DNA from: Thioalkalivibrio sp. XN8
Lineage (GTDB): Bacteria > Pseudomonadota > Gammaproteobacteria > Steroidobacterales > XN24
Direction of reading: 5' to 3'
NCBI RefSeq assembly: GCF_011058255.1
Contig: NZ_JAALFH010000050.1
Coordinates: forward strand, 1 to 64,000
DNA: 64,000 nt
Shown: positions 49,385 to 59,960 of the stretch, piece after piece
Layout: every line of letters begins with the position of its first letter
Numbering within the stretch: the first letter of the stretch is position 1
Translations under genes and position numbers: made by a program
Notes under the pieces: generated by a model
Seen by the model: the letters and a program-made list of their open reading frames with translations, nothing else
Databases searched by the model: none
Told to the model about the DNA's origin: nothing

Positions 49385-51262
49385 TCAATCCAGGGGCGGC
49401 GCCACCGGGAGGATCTTGGCAGGCGGCCAGGTGACGCCGGCTTCTTCCAGCCGCTGGCGAAACTGCGGTGTGGCCTCCAGGTCGAACGGTGCTCCGCACA
49501 TGCATTCCAGGGTTACGGACGCCAGCATGAGGGCGCCCGAGGGCATGGCATCGATCCGGGCCGCGGCCGCGTTGGCGGCGGTGCGGTTTCCGACCATTGC
49601 CTGGGCCGTCACCTCGAGCATGAACTTCAGGCCGGGCGTAGCGGCTTCAAGCAGGCTGTCGACGCGCCGACGCGCGCCCTCGGCGTCACCTGAGGCCACT
49701 GCGAGGTTGATATGTGCGATGTCGCGATACCAGCCGCGCAACGCCGGTACACGGGCCCGCGCGTCGTCGAGTCGGCCCTGGGCAATGAGGGCGTTCACGC
49801 CAGTCAGGGCCAGGGTCGGCTCTTCGGGTACGCGCTCCAGCCCGGCCTCGGTCCAGTGCAGCGCCGCATCGTGGCGGCCGGCCCACAGCGCGGCTCGCGC
49901 AGCGTCGTAGTAGCTGAGGGTATTCAGCGGATCGCAGGCGATCATCCGTTCGGCCCGGGCGAGCTGTTGCTCGGCGAAGCCGAAGACGGGCGAGACCTCG
50001 AGCCACATCTGCGAGGCGCAGCCGGTATCTTCCAGGGCAGTGGCCATACGCGCGCGCACCGCATCCCACTGCGGCGCGACCAGCTCCCGGTCCACCTCGA
50101 TCAGGGCTCGCTGGGCCGGGGTGCGGGCATGCTCGCTCGCCAGGCGCAGGTCACGCTGGTAATCGGCGAACGCGGCCTCGCGCTCCGCCGCGCTTGGTTC
50201 CTCCAGCGTCATGCGGTGGGCGTAGTAGTCGCTGCGCAGGAAATAGGCATGGGCGAAACCGGGCTCTAGCTCGACCGCGCGCGTGAAGTCGGCTGTGGCC
50301 TCGGCCAGCAGCTCCATGTCGATCGCCTGAGTATGCGATTCCACGAACGCCTGGAGGCCCTTCTGGTAAGCAATGAAGGCCTCGACGTTGCGCAGCCCGG
50401 CGTCGATCATGGCCTGGCGCTGCGCTTCGTCCATCACGACGCCCAGCGCGCGGGTGACGTTATCGGCAATCTCGGTCTGGACTTCGAACACGTCGTCGAG
50501 CTGCCGGTCGTAGGTCTCGGACCACAGGTGATAACCGTCGCTCGCCCGGATGAGCTGTGCGGTGATGCGGGCGCGATCACCGGCCCGCCGCACGCTGCCT
50601 TCGAGCACGTTGGCCACGTGCAGCGACTCGCCGATGGTGCGCACGTCCTGGTTCTGGCCCTTGAACTGGAACGACGAGGTCCGGGCCGTCACGCGCAGGT
50701 CGGGAACGCCGGCCAGGAAGTTCAGGATCTCTTCCGACAGGCCGTCGGCGAAATACTCGTTATCCTCGTCGCCGCTCATGTTGACGAACGGGAGCACCGC
50801 GATCGAGCGTGCGGGCGGTCCGGCCGCCGGAGCCGGTTCTGCCGCAGCCGGCGGTGTTTCGGGGGGCGGCGCCGGTGTCGGTTGCGCGGCCACGGCGGCG
50901 GTTTCGGGGTCCGGTGCCGGCAGGATCAGGCGGTCCGCGACGACCGTGGCGATGGCCGCCACCAGCAGCACGACGATCAGGACGTTCATCTTGTGGCCCG
51001 TATGGGCGCGGATGGGTTGGGTCCGGTCGATATCTTTCTCGCGCTTCAGCCCCTCGGGTGTCATCTCGTAGAGCCAGGCGAAGGCCAGGGCGGGGAGGAA
51101 AAACAGCGCAATCAGGCCGAGCAGGACCGGGAACGCCCATTCCGGGGCGCCGAGGTTGTCGAACAGCACGTCCGCGACTTGCAGCAGCAGCCACGCGGCC
51201 ACTACGTAGAGCACGGCGACTCTTACGACGTTGCGCTGCTTGAGTTCCTCGAAGAAGGACAT
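49385..51262 (-). CDS. Membrane protein with FlgO-like and TPR domains, copy 2
   Basis: From ATG 51262 (MSFFEELKQRNVVRVAVLYV), preceded by GGGAGGGAC, the protein is 625 aa. Its order matches copy 1 at 34786: helices, EMTPEGLKRE linker, third helix, a Pro/Ala linker, then a FlgO/TolB-N-like domain (SIAVLPFVNMSGDEDNEYFA, TSSFQFKGQNQDVRTIG, YHLWSETYDRQLDD), then TPR-type repeats. The C-terminal repeat half has diverged far more than the first 250 residues. The function is unknown. It shows no close partner; the next gene on the strand is the lipoprotein after 114 bp. Confidence 0.8.
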   Translation of the reverse strand: MSFFEELKQRNVVRVAVLYVVAAWLLLQVADVLFDNLGAPEWAFPVLLGLIALFFLPALAFAWLYEMTPEGLKREKDIDRTQPIRAHTGHKMNVLIVVLLVAAIATVVADRLILPAPDPETAAVAAQPTPAPPPETPPAAAEPAPAAGPPARSIAVLPFVNMSGDEDNEYFADGLSEEILNFLAGVPDLRVTARTSSFQFKGQNQDVRTIGESLHVANVLEGSVRRAGDRARITAQLIRASDGYHLWSETYDRQLDDVFEVQTEIADNVTRALGVVMDEAQRQAMIDAGLRNVEAFIAYQKGLQAFVESHTQAIDMELLAEATADFTRAVELEPGFAHAYFLRSDYYAHRMTLEEPSAAEREAAFADYQRDLRLASEHARTPAQRALIEVDRELVAPQWDAVRARMATALEDTGCASQMWLEVSPVFGFAEQQLARAERMIACDPLNTLSYYDAARAALWAGRHDAALHWTEAGLERVPEEPTLALTGVNALIAQGRLDDARARVPALRGWYRDIAHINLAVASGDAEGARRRVDSLLEAATPGLKFMLEVTAQAMVGNRTAANAAAARIDAMPSGALMLASVTLECMCGAPFDLEATPQFRQRLEEAGVTWPPAKILPVAPPLD

Positions 51263-51323
51263 TGTCCCTCCCTGTGACGGCACGGCCCCGCCGCATCATG
51301 GGCGAAGGGGCGCGGGTTGTCGA

Positions 51324-52700
51324 TCAGGTCAGGCTGGTGACCAGCACCCAGCCGACGCCCAGCGGCGCGATATAGCGCAGGGTGAAGCGCCAGGCCCGGA
51401 ACCACCAGCCGTCGTCCACGCCGACCTCCGCGCGCGCGGTGTCGGACGAGAGAACCCAGCCGACGAACACCGCGATCAGCACGCCGCCCAGCGGCAGCAG
51501 CAGGTTCGAGGTGAAGTAGTCGATCAGGTCGAACACGGTCGATTCGCGGAAGCGCTCGAAGCGGCCAAGCGGGAACCAGCCGGCCCAGAGATTGAAAGAG
51601 AACACCGTGGCCAGGCCTACGAGCCAGGCCAGCGCGCCGGCGATCATGGCGGCCGGGCCGCGCTTCAGCCAGGCATGCTCCTCCGCCCAGGAGACCATGG
51701 GCTCGAGGATGGCGATCGACGAGGTCAGGGCCGAGACCAGCACCAGCACGAAGAACAGTGCGCCGAACAGTGCGCCGGCCGGCATCTGGCCGAAAGCGAT
51801 CGGCAGGGTGACGAAGATCAGGCCCGGTCCCTCGGCCGGGTCCAGTGCGTTGGCGAACACCAGCGGGAAGATCGCCAGCCCCGAGAGCAGGGCCACGAAG
51901 GTGTCGGCGCCCGCGATGTAGACGGCGGACGAGCCCAGCCGGGTGTCGGGCCCGAGGTAGGCGCCGTAGGTGATCAGCAGGCCCATCGCCACGCTGACCG
52001 AGAAGAAGGCCTGGCCGATGGCCTGCAGGACCACGTCCGCGTTGATCTTGGAGAAGTCCGCCTGGAACAGGAAGGTGAGCGTGCGCGCGAGGTCGCCCTC
52101 GATGGCCGCGTACAGCACCAGCGCGATGAGCATCAGCAGCAGGCTCGGCATCAGGAAGCGCACCGCCCGCTCGATGCCGCGCTTCAGGCCGACGGCCACG
52201 ATGCTCACCGTCAGCGCCATGAACAACGCATGCAGCAGCGCCAGGGTGCCGGGCGAGCCGAGCAGGGCGGCGAACTCGGCCGCGACCTGGTCCGGCGCCG
52301 CCTGGTGGAAATGGCCCAGCGCCAGCTTGGGCACGTAGGCCAGGGCCCAGCCGGCGATCACGCTGTAGAAGGAGAGAATCAGGAACACCGCCAGCAGGTT
52401 CATCCAGCCGACGAAGCGCCAGGCCGGGTTCGCGCCGGCTTCGCGCGCCAGGGCGAGGAAGCTGTTGGGCGGGCTCATCCGGCCGCGCCGGCCGATCATG
52501 AGCTCGGCGATGACTACCGGGACTGCGACCGCGGCCACCGCGGCGAGGTAGACGAGCACGAAAGCCGCGCCGCCGTTCACGCCGGCGGTGTAAGGGAACT
52601 TCCACAGGTTGCCGAGGCCGACCGCGGCGCCGACCGCGGCCATGATGAATACGAGTCGGGAGGACCAGTTCTCGTGCGGCCCGCCGGAGCCCTGTTGCAT
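51324..52700 (-). CDS. Neurotransmitter:sodium symporter family transporter
   Basis: The 458-aa protein has about 12 membrane helices and the LeuT-family start WSSRLVFIMAAVGAAVGLGN and LWKFPYTAGVNGGAAF, including the Na+ site region of helix 1. PVVIAELMIGRRGR follows, then helix 6 FFSVSVAMGLLITYGAY. It imports an amino acid or amine using the sodium gradient. The substrate is unknown. It ends 61 bp upstream of the FlgO/TPR start on the same strand. Confidence 0.92.
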   Translation of the reverse strand: MQQGSGGPHENWSSRLVFIMAAVGAAVGLGNLWKFPYTAGVNGGAAFVLVYLAAVAAVAVPVVIAELMIGRRGRMSPPNSFLALAREAGANPAWRFVGWMNLLAVFLILSFYSVIAGWALAYVPKLALGHFHQAAPDQVAAEFAALLGSPGTLALLHALFMALTVSIVAVGLKRGIERAVRFLMPSLLLMLIALVLYAAIEGDLARTLTFLFQADFSKINADVVLQAIGQAFFSVSVAMGLLITYGAYLGPDTRLGSSAVYIAGADTFVALLSGLAIFPLVFANALDPAEGPGLIFVTLPIAFGQMPAGALFGALFFVLVLVSALTSSIAILEPMVSWAEEHAWLKRGPAAMIAGALAWLVGLATVFSFNLWAGWFPLGRFERFRESTVFDLIDYFTSNLLLPLGGVLIAVFVGWVLSSDTARAEVGVDDGWWFRAWRFTLRYIAPLGVGWVLVTSLT

Positions 52701-52846
52701 CGATGTCTCCCCCCTGAAAGCGTGACGCGTGCCCGGTCTGCGCCGGCTCCGAAGCCCGGATAATAGCGAAGACGGGGCTGCATCGTCGTCCGCGACCCTT
52801 TACCCTATGGCCCCGCCAGTCTTCCCCGGCCCGTGAGCGAACTCCC

Positions 52847-53467
52847 TTGCCGACCCTGTTGCACATCGATTCCAGCCCGCGGCTGGAGGAAAGCGTCACC
52901 CGGAACCTGAGCGCCTATTTCGTGCGGCGCTGGTGCGAGCGCGTGCCCGACGGCCTGGTGATCCGGCGCGACGTCGGCGTCGCCCCGCCGCCGCATCCGG
53001 ACGCCCTGACGCTGGCGGCCGCGACCATGACCGAAGCCAGCCGCGATCCGCGGCAGCAGGCCGCGGCGGCGCTCTCGGACCGCATGCTGGAGGAGCTCGA
53101 GGCCGCCGACGTCATCCTGGTCGGGGCGCCGATGTACAACTTCTCGGTGACTTCGGGGCTGAAAGCCTGGTTCGACCTGGTCAGCCGGCCGGGCCGGACC
53201 TTCCGCTACGGCCCGAAAGGGCAGGAGGGACTGCTTCGGGGGAAGCAGGTGGTCGTGATCACCGCCCGCGGGGGCTTCTACCGGCCGGGGGCACCGGATG
53301 CCGCCGCGGAAGACCTGCAGGAAAAGCAGATCGAGAGTTTCTTTCGCTTCGTCGGGCTGGACGATATCCACTTCGTCCACGCCGAGGGCCAGGCCATCGA
53401 CGCGTTGACCGCCGAAGGCGAGCGGGCGCGGGCCCGGACCGAGATCGACTGCCTGCTGGCGAGCTGA
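52847..53467 (+). CDS. azoR: FMN-dependent NADH-azoreductase/quinone reductase
   Basis: The 206-aa flavodoxin-like reductase is typical in size. It begins TLLHIDSSPRLEESVTRNLS (phosphate-binding loop), with GAPMYNFSVTSGLKAWFD and LVSRPGRTFRYGPKGQEGLL at the FMN and substrate site, and ITARGGFY. The TTG start at 52847 gives the standard family N-terminus; no ATG is available nearby. It reduces quinones or azo dyes with NADH. It converges on the DUF882 gene with 6 bp between. Confidence 0.88.
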   Translation: MPTLLHIDSSPRLEESVTRNLSAYFVRRWCERVPDGLVIRRDVGVAPPPHPDALTLAAATMTEASRDPRQQAAAALSDRMLEELEAADVILVGAPMYNFSVTSGLKAWFDLVSRPGRTFRYGPKGQEGLLRGKQVVVITARGGFYRPGAPDAAAEDLQEKQIESFFRFVGLDDIHFVHAEGQAIDALTAEGERARARTEIDCLLAS

Positions 53468-53473
53468 GGCCCG

Positions 53474-54034
53474 CTACCAGAAGCGGACGCGGCCGGAGTC
53501 CACGTGGATGAAATCCGAGTCGCGGTAGTAGCCGACGCCGCCGGCCTTGAGCTCCAGTGCCGCCTGGCGGAGCTGCCAGGTGTCCACGCCGCGGAGGCGC
53601 ACGTCGATCGCCTTGCCTTCCATGTGCAGGCTGCGCTGCGCAACGCCGCCGGAATTGTTCCGCAGCATCTGGTTGGTCTTGGGTGAGCGGTAGGCGGAGA
53701 TCACCTCGAACGGCCCGCGGCCGCCGGTCGCCTGTTTCAGCTGGTGCAGGATGTCGAGCGTCTTCGGGTCGATGGGGTGGCTCTCGCCGGTGCGGAAATC
53801 ACGCAGGAAATGGCTCACCTCGGCCAGCGCGTCGGGCAGGTGCACGTTCCCCTCAGCATAGGTGACGCGTAGCTTTTCCCCGGTATGCGTATGATAGAAA
53901 TCGAGGTCTCGCGGCCGGGCCGCAAAAGCCGCGACCGGCGTCATGAGCAGCGCACCGGCGCTGGCGCCGGCGAACACCAGGCGCCGGCGTGCCTGGCCGT
54001 GAGTGTCTAAGGTCTCGTCACACAGTTCGCACAT
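53474..54034 (-). CDS. DUF882/YcbK-like exported peptidase
   Basis: The 186-aa protein starts ATG 54034 with a GGAGAGGA site seven bases before it. A twin-Arg-like ARRRLVFAGASAGALLMTPV segment suggests Tat export. The M15-like core has DFYHTHTGEKLRVTYAEGN, HFLRDFRTGESHPIDPKTLD, SAYRSPKTNQMLR, SLHMEGKAIDVRL and DFIHVDSGRVR, which carry the His/Asp metal ligands of DD-carboxypeptidase-like enzymes. Its start codon overlaps the L,D-transpeptidase start on the other strand. Confidence 0.85.
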   Translation of the reverse strand: MCELCDETLDTHGQARRRLVFAGASAGALLMTPVAAFAARPRDLDFYHTHTGEKLRVTYAEGNVHLPDALAEVSHFLRDFRTGESHPIDPKTLDILHQLKQATGGRGPFEVISAYRSPKTNQMLRNNSGGVAQRSLHMEGKAIDVRLRGVDTWQLRQAALELKAGGVGYYRDSDFIHVDSGRVRFW

Positions 54035-55721
54035 GCATTCCTCTCCGTCACCGACTCCGCTGGTACTGGCCGGCAAAATATGTCTTCGCGCCACTGGTCT
54101 GGCACTGGCGGCGCTACTCTACCTTGTGCCCGGGGTGCCGATGCAAGCGGCGGCGGCCGATTCTGTGACGAAGGCCCTGCCCGGCGCCGTGCACCATATT
54201 GGTGCAACGCGGCAGGTGGCCGGCCAGCCGATCGCGGATCCCGGGCTGCTCGAAGCGCTCTATGCCCGGCGGGACTATCGGCCCGCCTGGGACCAGGCAG
54301 GCCGGCTCGAGGCGCTCCTCGGCAGCATTCGGGACAGCGCCCTGCACGGGCTCCATCCCGGCGATTACCATCTCGGGAGGCTCGAGGCGCTGAGCGCAGC
54401 CCGCAGCGAACTCTCCGACCGGATCGCGCTGGAGATCCTGGCCACCGACGCGGCGGCGCGCCTGGCCGGGCACCTTGCTTTCGGCAAGGTCGACCCCCAG
54501 AAGTTCCATCCCAGCTGGAACTTCGATCATCGCCTGGATGACGTGCAGCGGCTGGCGCTGCTCGCGGAACTGCTCGATGCGCCCGACGTTCGGCGCGCCC
54601 TCGCGGCGCTGGCGCCGGACAGCGACTATTACCGTGCCCTGCAGGCACACCTCGCGGACTACCGCGAGCTGGCGGCGCGGGGCGGCTGGCCGCAGGTGCC
54701 CCCGGGGCCCTCGCTGCACCCGGGCGACACTTCGCCGCGGGTGCCGCTGCTGCGCGCGCGCCTCGCGGCCGGCGGTGACCCGGGGGCCGTCCGGGTGCCC
54801 GCGGAGCCGATGTCGTTCGACGAGGAACTCGAGGCGGCGGTCCGGCGCTTCCAGGCGCGGCACGAACTCGAGGTGGACGGCATCGTCGGGCGGCGCACCC
54901 TGGCGGCGCTCAATGTGCCGGCAGACGCGCGCGTCGACCAGCTGCGGGTCAACCTGGAGCGCGTGCGCTGGGTATTCCGTGACCTGGAATCCCGTTTCCT
55001 CCTGGTCAACATCGCGCGCTTCCGGGTCCTGCTGCTGGAGGACCGCGAGATCCGCTGGAGTACCCGGGCGGTGGTCGGCCGCCCCTATCGGCAGACCCCG
55101 GTGTTCCGCGCCACCATGACGCATCTCGAACTCAACCCCGCCTGGACCGTGCCGCCGACCATTTTCGCCCAGGACCTGCTGCCTGATATCAGGCGCGACC
55201 CGGGCGTGCTGGCGCGCCGGCAGATGACGGTGTTCGACTGGGACGGCCGGCCCATCGATCCCTGGGCCGTGGACTGGCGGCAGGTCGACGGCCGGCATCC
55301 GCCCTATTTCGTCCGCCAGGCGCCGGGGCCGACGAACCCGCTGGGTCGGATCAAGTTTCTTTACCCGAATCCCCACCAGGTCTACATGCACGATACGCCA
55401 CAGGGCGAGCTGTTCCGGCGCGCGCAACGCAGTTTCAGCTCGGGCTGCATCCGCCTCGAGCGCCCCTTCGAGCTCGCACAGCTGCTGCTGGAAGGGAACG
55501 AGGCCGAGCTCGCGCGGATGGCGGCGGCCGTGCGCAGCGGCGACACCACCACGATCGTGCTGCCGCGGCCGATCCCGGTGCTGACGCTCTACGGCACGGC
55601 CGTGCCGGACGCGGACGGGATTCATTTCACCGGCGACGTCTACGGGCGGGATCCGCCGGTCCTGCGAGCGCTGGACGCGCCATTCGCCGGCGCGGCGGCG
55701 GGTGCCGACAAATATCCGTAA
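54033..55721 (+). CDS. L,D-transpeptidase (YcbB type) with peptidoglycan-binding domain
   Basis: The 562-aa protein (if it starts at ATG 54033) makes 3-3 peptidoglycan cross-links. A signal-like stretch ends near QAAAADS. The scaffold domain follows, then a peptidoglycan-binding module (VRRFQARHELEVDGIVGRRT), and the YkuD catalytic domain with YMHDTPQGELF and SFSSGCIRLERP containing the active-site His and Cys. No ribosome-binding site precedes 54033; GTG 54003 is in frame, and so is ATG 54141. The divergent neighbour DUF882 is also a cell-wall enzyme, which supports a shared role. Confidence 0.85.
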   Translation: MHSSPSPTPLVLAGKICLRATGLALAALLYLVPGVPMQAAAADSVTKALPGAVHHIGATRQVAGQPIADPGLLEALYARRDYRPAWDQAGRLEALLGSIRDSALHGLHPGDYHLGRLEALSAARSELSDRIALEILATDAAARLAGHLAFGKVDPQKFHPSWNFDHRLDDVQRLALLAELLDAPDVRRALAALAPDSDYYRALQAHLADYRELAARGGWPQVPPGPSLHPGDTSPRVPLLRARLAAGGDPGAVRVPAEPMSFDEELEAAVRRFQARHELEVDGIVGRRTLAALNVPADARVDQLRVNLERVRWVFRDLESRFLLVNIARFRVLLLEDREIRWSTRAVVGRPYRQTPVFRATMTHLELNPAWTVPPTIFAQDLLPDIRRDPGVLARRQMTVFDWDGRPIDPWAVDWRQVDGRHPPYFVRQAPGPTNPLGRIKFLYPNPHQVYMHDTPQGELFRRAQRSFSSGCIRLERPFELAQLLLEGNEAELARMAAAVRSGDTTTIVLPRPIPVLTLYGTAVPDADGIHFTGDVYGRDPPVLRALDAPFAGAAAGADKYP

Positions 55722-55824
55722 CCGGCGCGACCGGAAACTTAAAGACCGACGCCATCATTCCTTCACGGGCGGAGCCTAGCCTTCCGGGCCACCCATTCCC
55801 GGTGAACCGCAAAGGTACCCGTAG

Positions 55825-57576
55825 ATGATGACGACCAACAGGCCGCTCTCGCGGCTCGCCGCCGCCAGTGCCCTGGCCCTCCTGCTCGGGGGTTGCCTGG
55901 GCAACGACAACGACGACTACACGCTCACGCTCCTGCATACCAATGACATGAGCGCGCGCTGGGAGCCGTTCGGCAGCGAGGGATCGCTGGGCGGCCTGGC
56001 CCGCCTGAAGACCGTCGTGGACGAGGTTCGCGCGGAGCGCGGTACGGAGAATATCCTGCTGGTCGACGCGGGCGATTACTTCCAGGGCACGTTGTTCTTC
56101 AATGCCTGGCGCGGCTCCGACGCGGTGATGGCCCTAAACACCATCGGCTACGACGTGGCCACCCTCGGTAATCACGAATTCGATCTCGGCCCGGAGGGAC
56201 TGGCCGCGGCGATGCGCGGCGATGCCGTGGAGATCGCCGGGGTCGGTTACGCGACCGAGTCCATCGGCCTCCCCATCGTGGCCACCAACCTGGATTACGC
56301 CGCCGAGCCGGAGCTGGCCGGCGCCAGCTGGCTGCAGGACAGCGTCGTGTTCGAGCGCGGCGGCCGCCGCTTCGGCGTGCTCGGCATCATCACCGACACC
56401 ACCAGCAACATCGCGAGTCCTGGCCCCAACATCCAGTTCCTCGACTACGTGTCCACTGTCCAGGCCGAGGTGGACCGACTGGAGGCCGAGGGCGTCAACC
56501 ACATCATCCTGCTGTCGCACATCGGCCACGCCAACGACATCGACCTGGCCACCGCCCTGCAGGGCGTGGATGTCATCGTCTCGGGCCACGACCACCGCCT
56601 GGTAGGCGACGCGGCCGCCATCGCCGCGGACCCGCTGACGGCGGATTTCGCCGACGACGTGGCCGGCCCGTACCCGTCGCGGGTGGCCGGGGCCGACAAC
56701 TCCCCGGTCCTCGTGGTCTCGGCCTGGGAGTGGACCCGCGTGCTGGGCCGGCTGGACGTGACTTTCGACGACCAGGGCCGGGTCAAGGGCTGGTCCGGTG
56801 CGCCGATCTTCATCAACGAGAGCATCGCCGAGGACGCCGACGTGGCCGCCAAGGTGGCCGAGTACCGGGCGCCGGTAGACGACCTGGCGGACGTCGAAAT
56901 CGGCACCGCGGCCGTGCTGTTCGACGGCGGTCGTATCCCGGGGGTGCGTACCCAGGAAACGCCCCTCGGCAACCTGGTGACCGACATCCTGCTGGACTAC
57001 GCCGGTCCCGCGCTCGGCGCCGACGTGGCGCTGACCAACGGCGGCGGCATCCGCGCCACCATCGAGGCGGGGACCGTGACCTTCGGTGACGCCCTGTCCG
57101 TGCTGCCCTTCGGCAACACCATTGCGGTAGTGGAAATCACCGGCGCCGAGCTGGTGGCCGCGCTGGACAACGGCCTGAGCTGGGCCTACGACGCCGCCGC
57201 CAACGCGACCCGCTCCAGCGGGTCCTTCCCGCAGGTGGCGGGCATGACCGTGACCTACTGCGGCCAGACGGTGAGCGATATCCAGGCCGGCACCCTGCCG
57301 CCGACGCCCTGCGCCGGCGCCCTGCTCACCGGCGGCATCGTCACCTCGGTCGCGATCGACGGCACGGCGATCGACCTGCAGGCGAACTACCGGGTGGCCA
57401 GCAATAATTTCCTGGTCAACGGCGGCGATTTCTACGCCATGTTCGCCGAGGCCTGCGCGCGCCCGAACGGGTTCTGCCAGGACAGCTTCGTGCTCATGCT
57501 CGACCAGCTGGTGCAGGAGTTCGAGCAGAACTCGCCAGTGAGCCGCACCGTCGAGGGCCGGCTGACGGCACAGTAA
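55825..57576 (+). CDS. UshA/5'-nucleotidase-like lipoprotein
   Basis: The 583-aa protein has lipobox LLGGC (Cys24). The metallophosphatase domain shows TLLHTNDMSARW at residues 35-46, DAGDYFQGTLFF, TLGNHEFDLG, ILLSHIGHANDID and VSGHDHRLV; the nucleotidase C-terminal domain has GNLVTDILLDYAG, TNGGGIRATIEAG and LPFGNTIAVVEITG. The residue two after Asp41, normally a metal-ligand His, is Ser43. It probably hydrolyses phosphate monoesters at the periplasm or outer surface if still active. It follows the transpeptidase by 103 bp. Confidence 0.87.
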   Translation: MMTTNRPLSRLAAASALALLLGGCLGNDNDDYTLTLLHTNDMSARWEPFGSEGSLGGLARLKTVVDEVRAERGTENILLVDAGDYFQGTLFFNAWRGSDAVMALNTIGYDVATLGNHEFDLGPEGLAAAMRGDAVEIAGVGYATESIGLPIVATNLDYAAEPELAGASWLQDSVVFERGGRRFGVLGIITDTTSNIASPGPNIQFLDYVSTVQAEVDRLEAEGVNHIILLSHIGHANDIDLATALQGVDVIVSGHDHRLVGDAAAIAADPLTADFADDVAGPYPSRVAGADNSPVLVVSAWEWTRVLGRLDVTFDDQGRVKGWSGAPIFINESIAEDADVAAKVAEYRAPVDDLADVEIGTAAVLFDGGRIPGVRTQETPLGNLVTDILLDYAGPALGADVALTNGGGIRATIEAGTVTFGDALSVLPFGNTIAVVEITGAELVAALDNGLSWAYDAAANATRSSGSFPQVAGMTVTYCGQTVSDIQAGTLPPTPCAGALLTGGIVTSVAIDGTAIDLQANYRVASNNFLVNGGDFYAMFAEACARPNGFCQDSFVLMLDQLVQEFEQNSPVSRTVEGRLTAQ

Positions 57577-57609
57577 TCGACGGTCAGCCGGGGCCAGGGA
57601 CGGCCTCGG

Positions 57610-57795
57610 CTAGCCGTTTTCGGGCTCCGCCTCGACGCTGGGCCGGCCGTCGGGCCCGACGTTGACGTGGAGCAGGATGGGCCGGCAGCACACGGCGCAA
57701 TCCTCGACGTAGTCCTGCGCGTCCACGGAGCAGTCCACCAGGACCTCGATCGGCTCCCAGCAGTAAGGGCACTGGACGGTGCAGGTTTCGAGCAA
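57610..57795 (-). CDS. CPXCG-motif cysteine-rich protein
   Basis: The 61-aa protein has two Cys pairs, VQCPYCWEPIEVLVDCS and EDCAVCCRPI, giving a zinc-ribbon-like pattern. This family of small bacterial proteins has no known function. It lies 8 bp after the GNAT-nitrilase fusion on the same strand and is probably translated from the same message. Confidence 0.85.
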   Translation of the reverse strand: MLETCTVQCPYCWEPIEVLVDCSVDAQDYVEDCAVCCRPILLHVNVGPDGRPSVEAEPENG

Positions 57796-57803
57796 GGGCG
57801 GCC

Positions 57804-59474
<1,671 letters not shown>

Positions 59475-59549
59475 GCGATAGGTTCTCTTTTCGCCAGGTT
59501 GCCTACAAGGGTAGTGCCGGCGGCAACGGGCCGCCAGTAGGGGCGCTGG

Positions 59550-59960
59550 TCAGACCAGGTGATCGGCGACATAGCGGGCCATGGCCTCTTCGGCGAACAG
59601 CACTTCGACCTTGCCGAGCTTGCGCAGGATCTTGGCGTGCAGGGCGTCGATGCCCTTCACCAAGACCCGCTTCGCGCCCAGCTCCAGCACGAACATGGTC
59701 GCCACGATGCTGCGGTTGGCATGGTCGCCCAGCGAGATGAACACCGCATCCGCGTTCGGCAGGTCGAGGGCCTTCAGCACCTCCTCGTCCGCGCCGTCGG
59801 CTACCAGAGCGTCGGCCAGGCAGTCCTCGATCGCCTGCACGGCTTCCTCGTCCACGTCGACCCCCGTCACCCGATGGCCGTTCGAGGCCAGTCGCCTCGC
59901 CAGCGCCGAGCCGAAGCGGCCGAGGCCGATGACTACGAACCTGGAATGTTTTTCAGCCAA
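59550..59960 (-). CDS. KtrA-like RCK-N potassium uptake regulator, short form
   Basis: The 136-aa protein consists of one RCK N-terminal (Rossmann) domain: FVVIGLGRFGSALARRLASN with GxGxxG, then VTGVDVDEEAVQAIEDCLAD. Typical KtrA proteins are about 220 aa with an RCK-C domain, which is absent. The ATG lies 8 bp inside the end of the TrkH-like gene, so they are coupled and form a Ktr-type transporter. Nucleotide binding at the Rossmann fold should still gate the channel. Confidence 0.83.
   Translation of the reverse strand: MAEKHSRFVVIGLGRFGSALARRLASNGHRVTGVDVDEEAVQAIEDCLADALVADGADEEVLKALDLPNADAVFISLGDHANRSIVATMFVLELGAKRVLVKGIDALHAKILRKLGKVEVLFAEEAMARYVADHLV

Noticed and set aside
55722-55824. 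Pho box upstream of the UshA-like gene
   Set aside because: No CTGTCAT-type repeats are present, only an isolated CTTCAC-like word.
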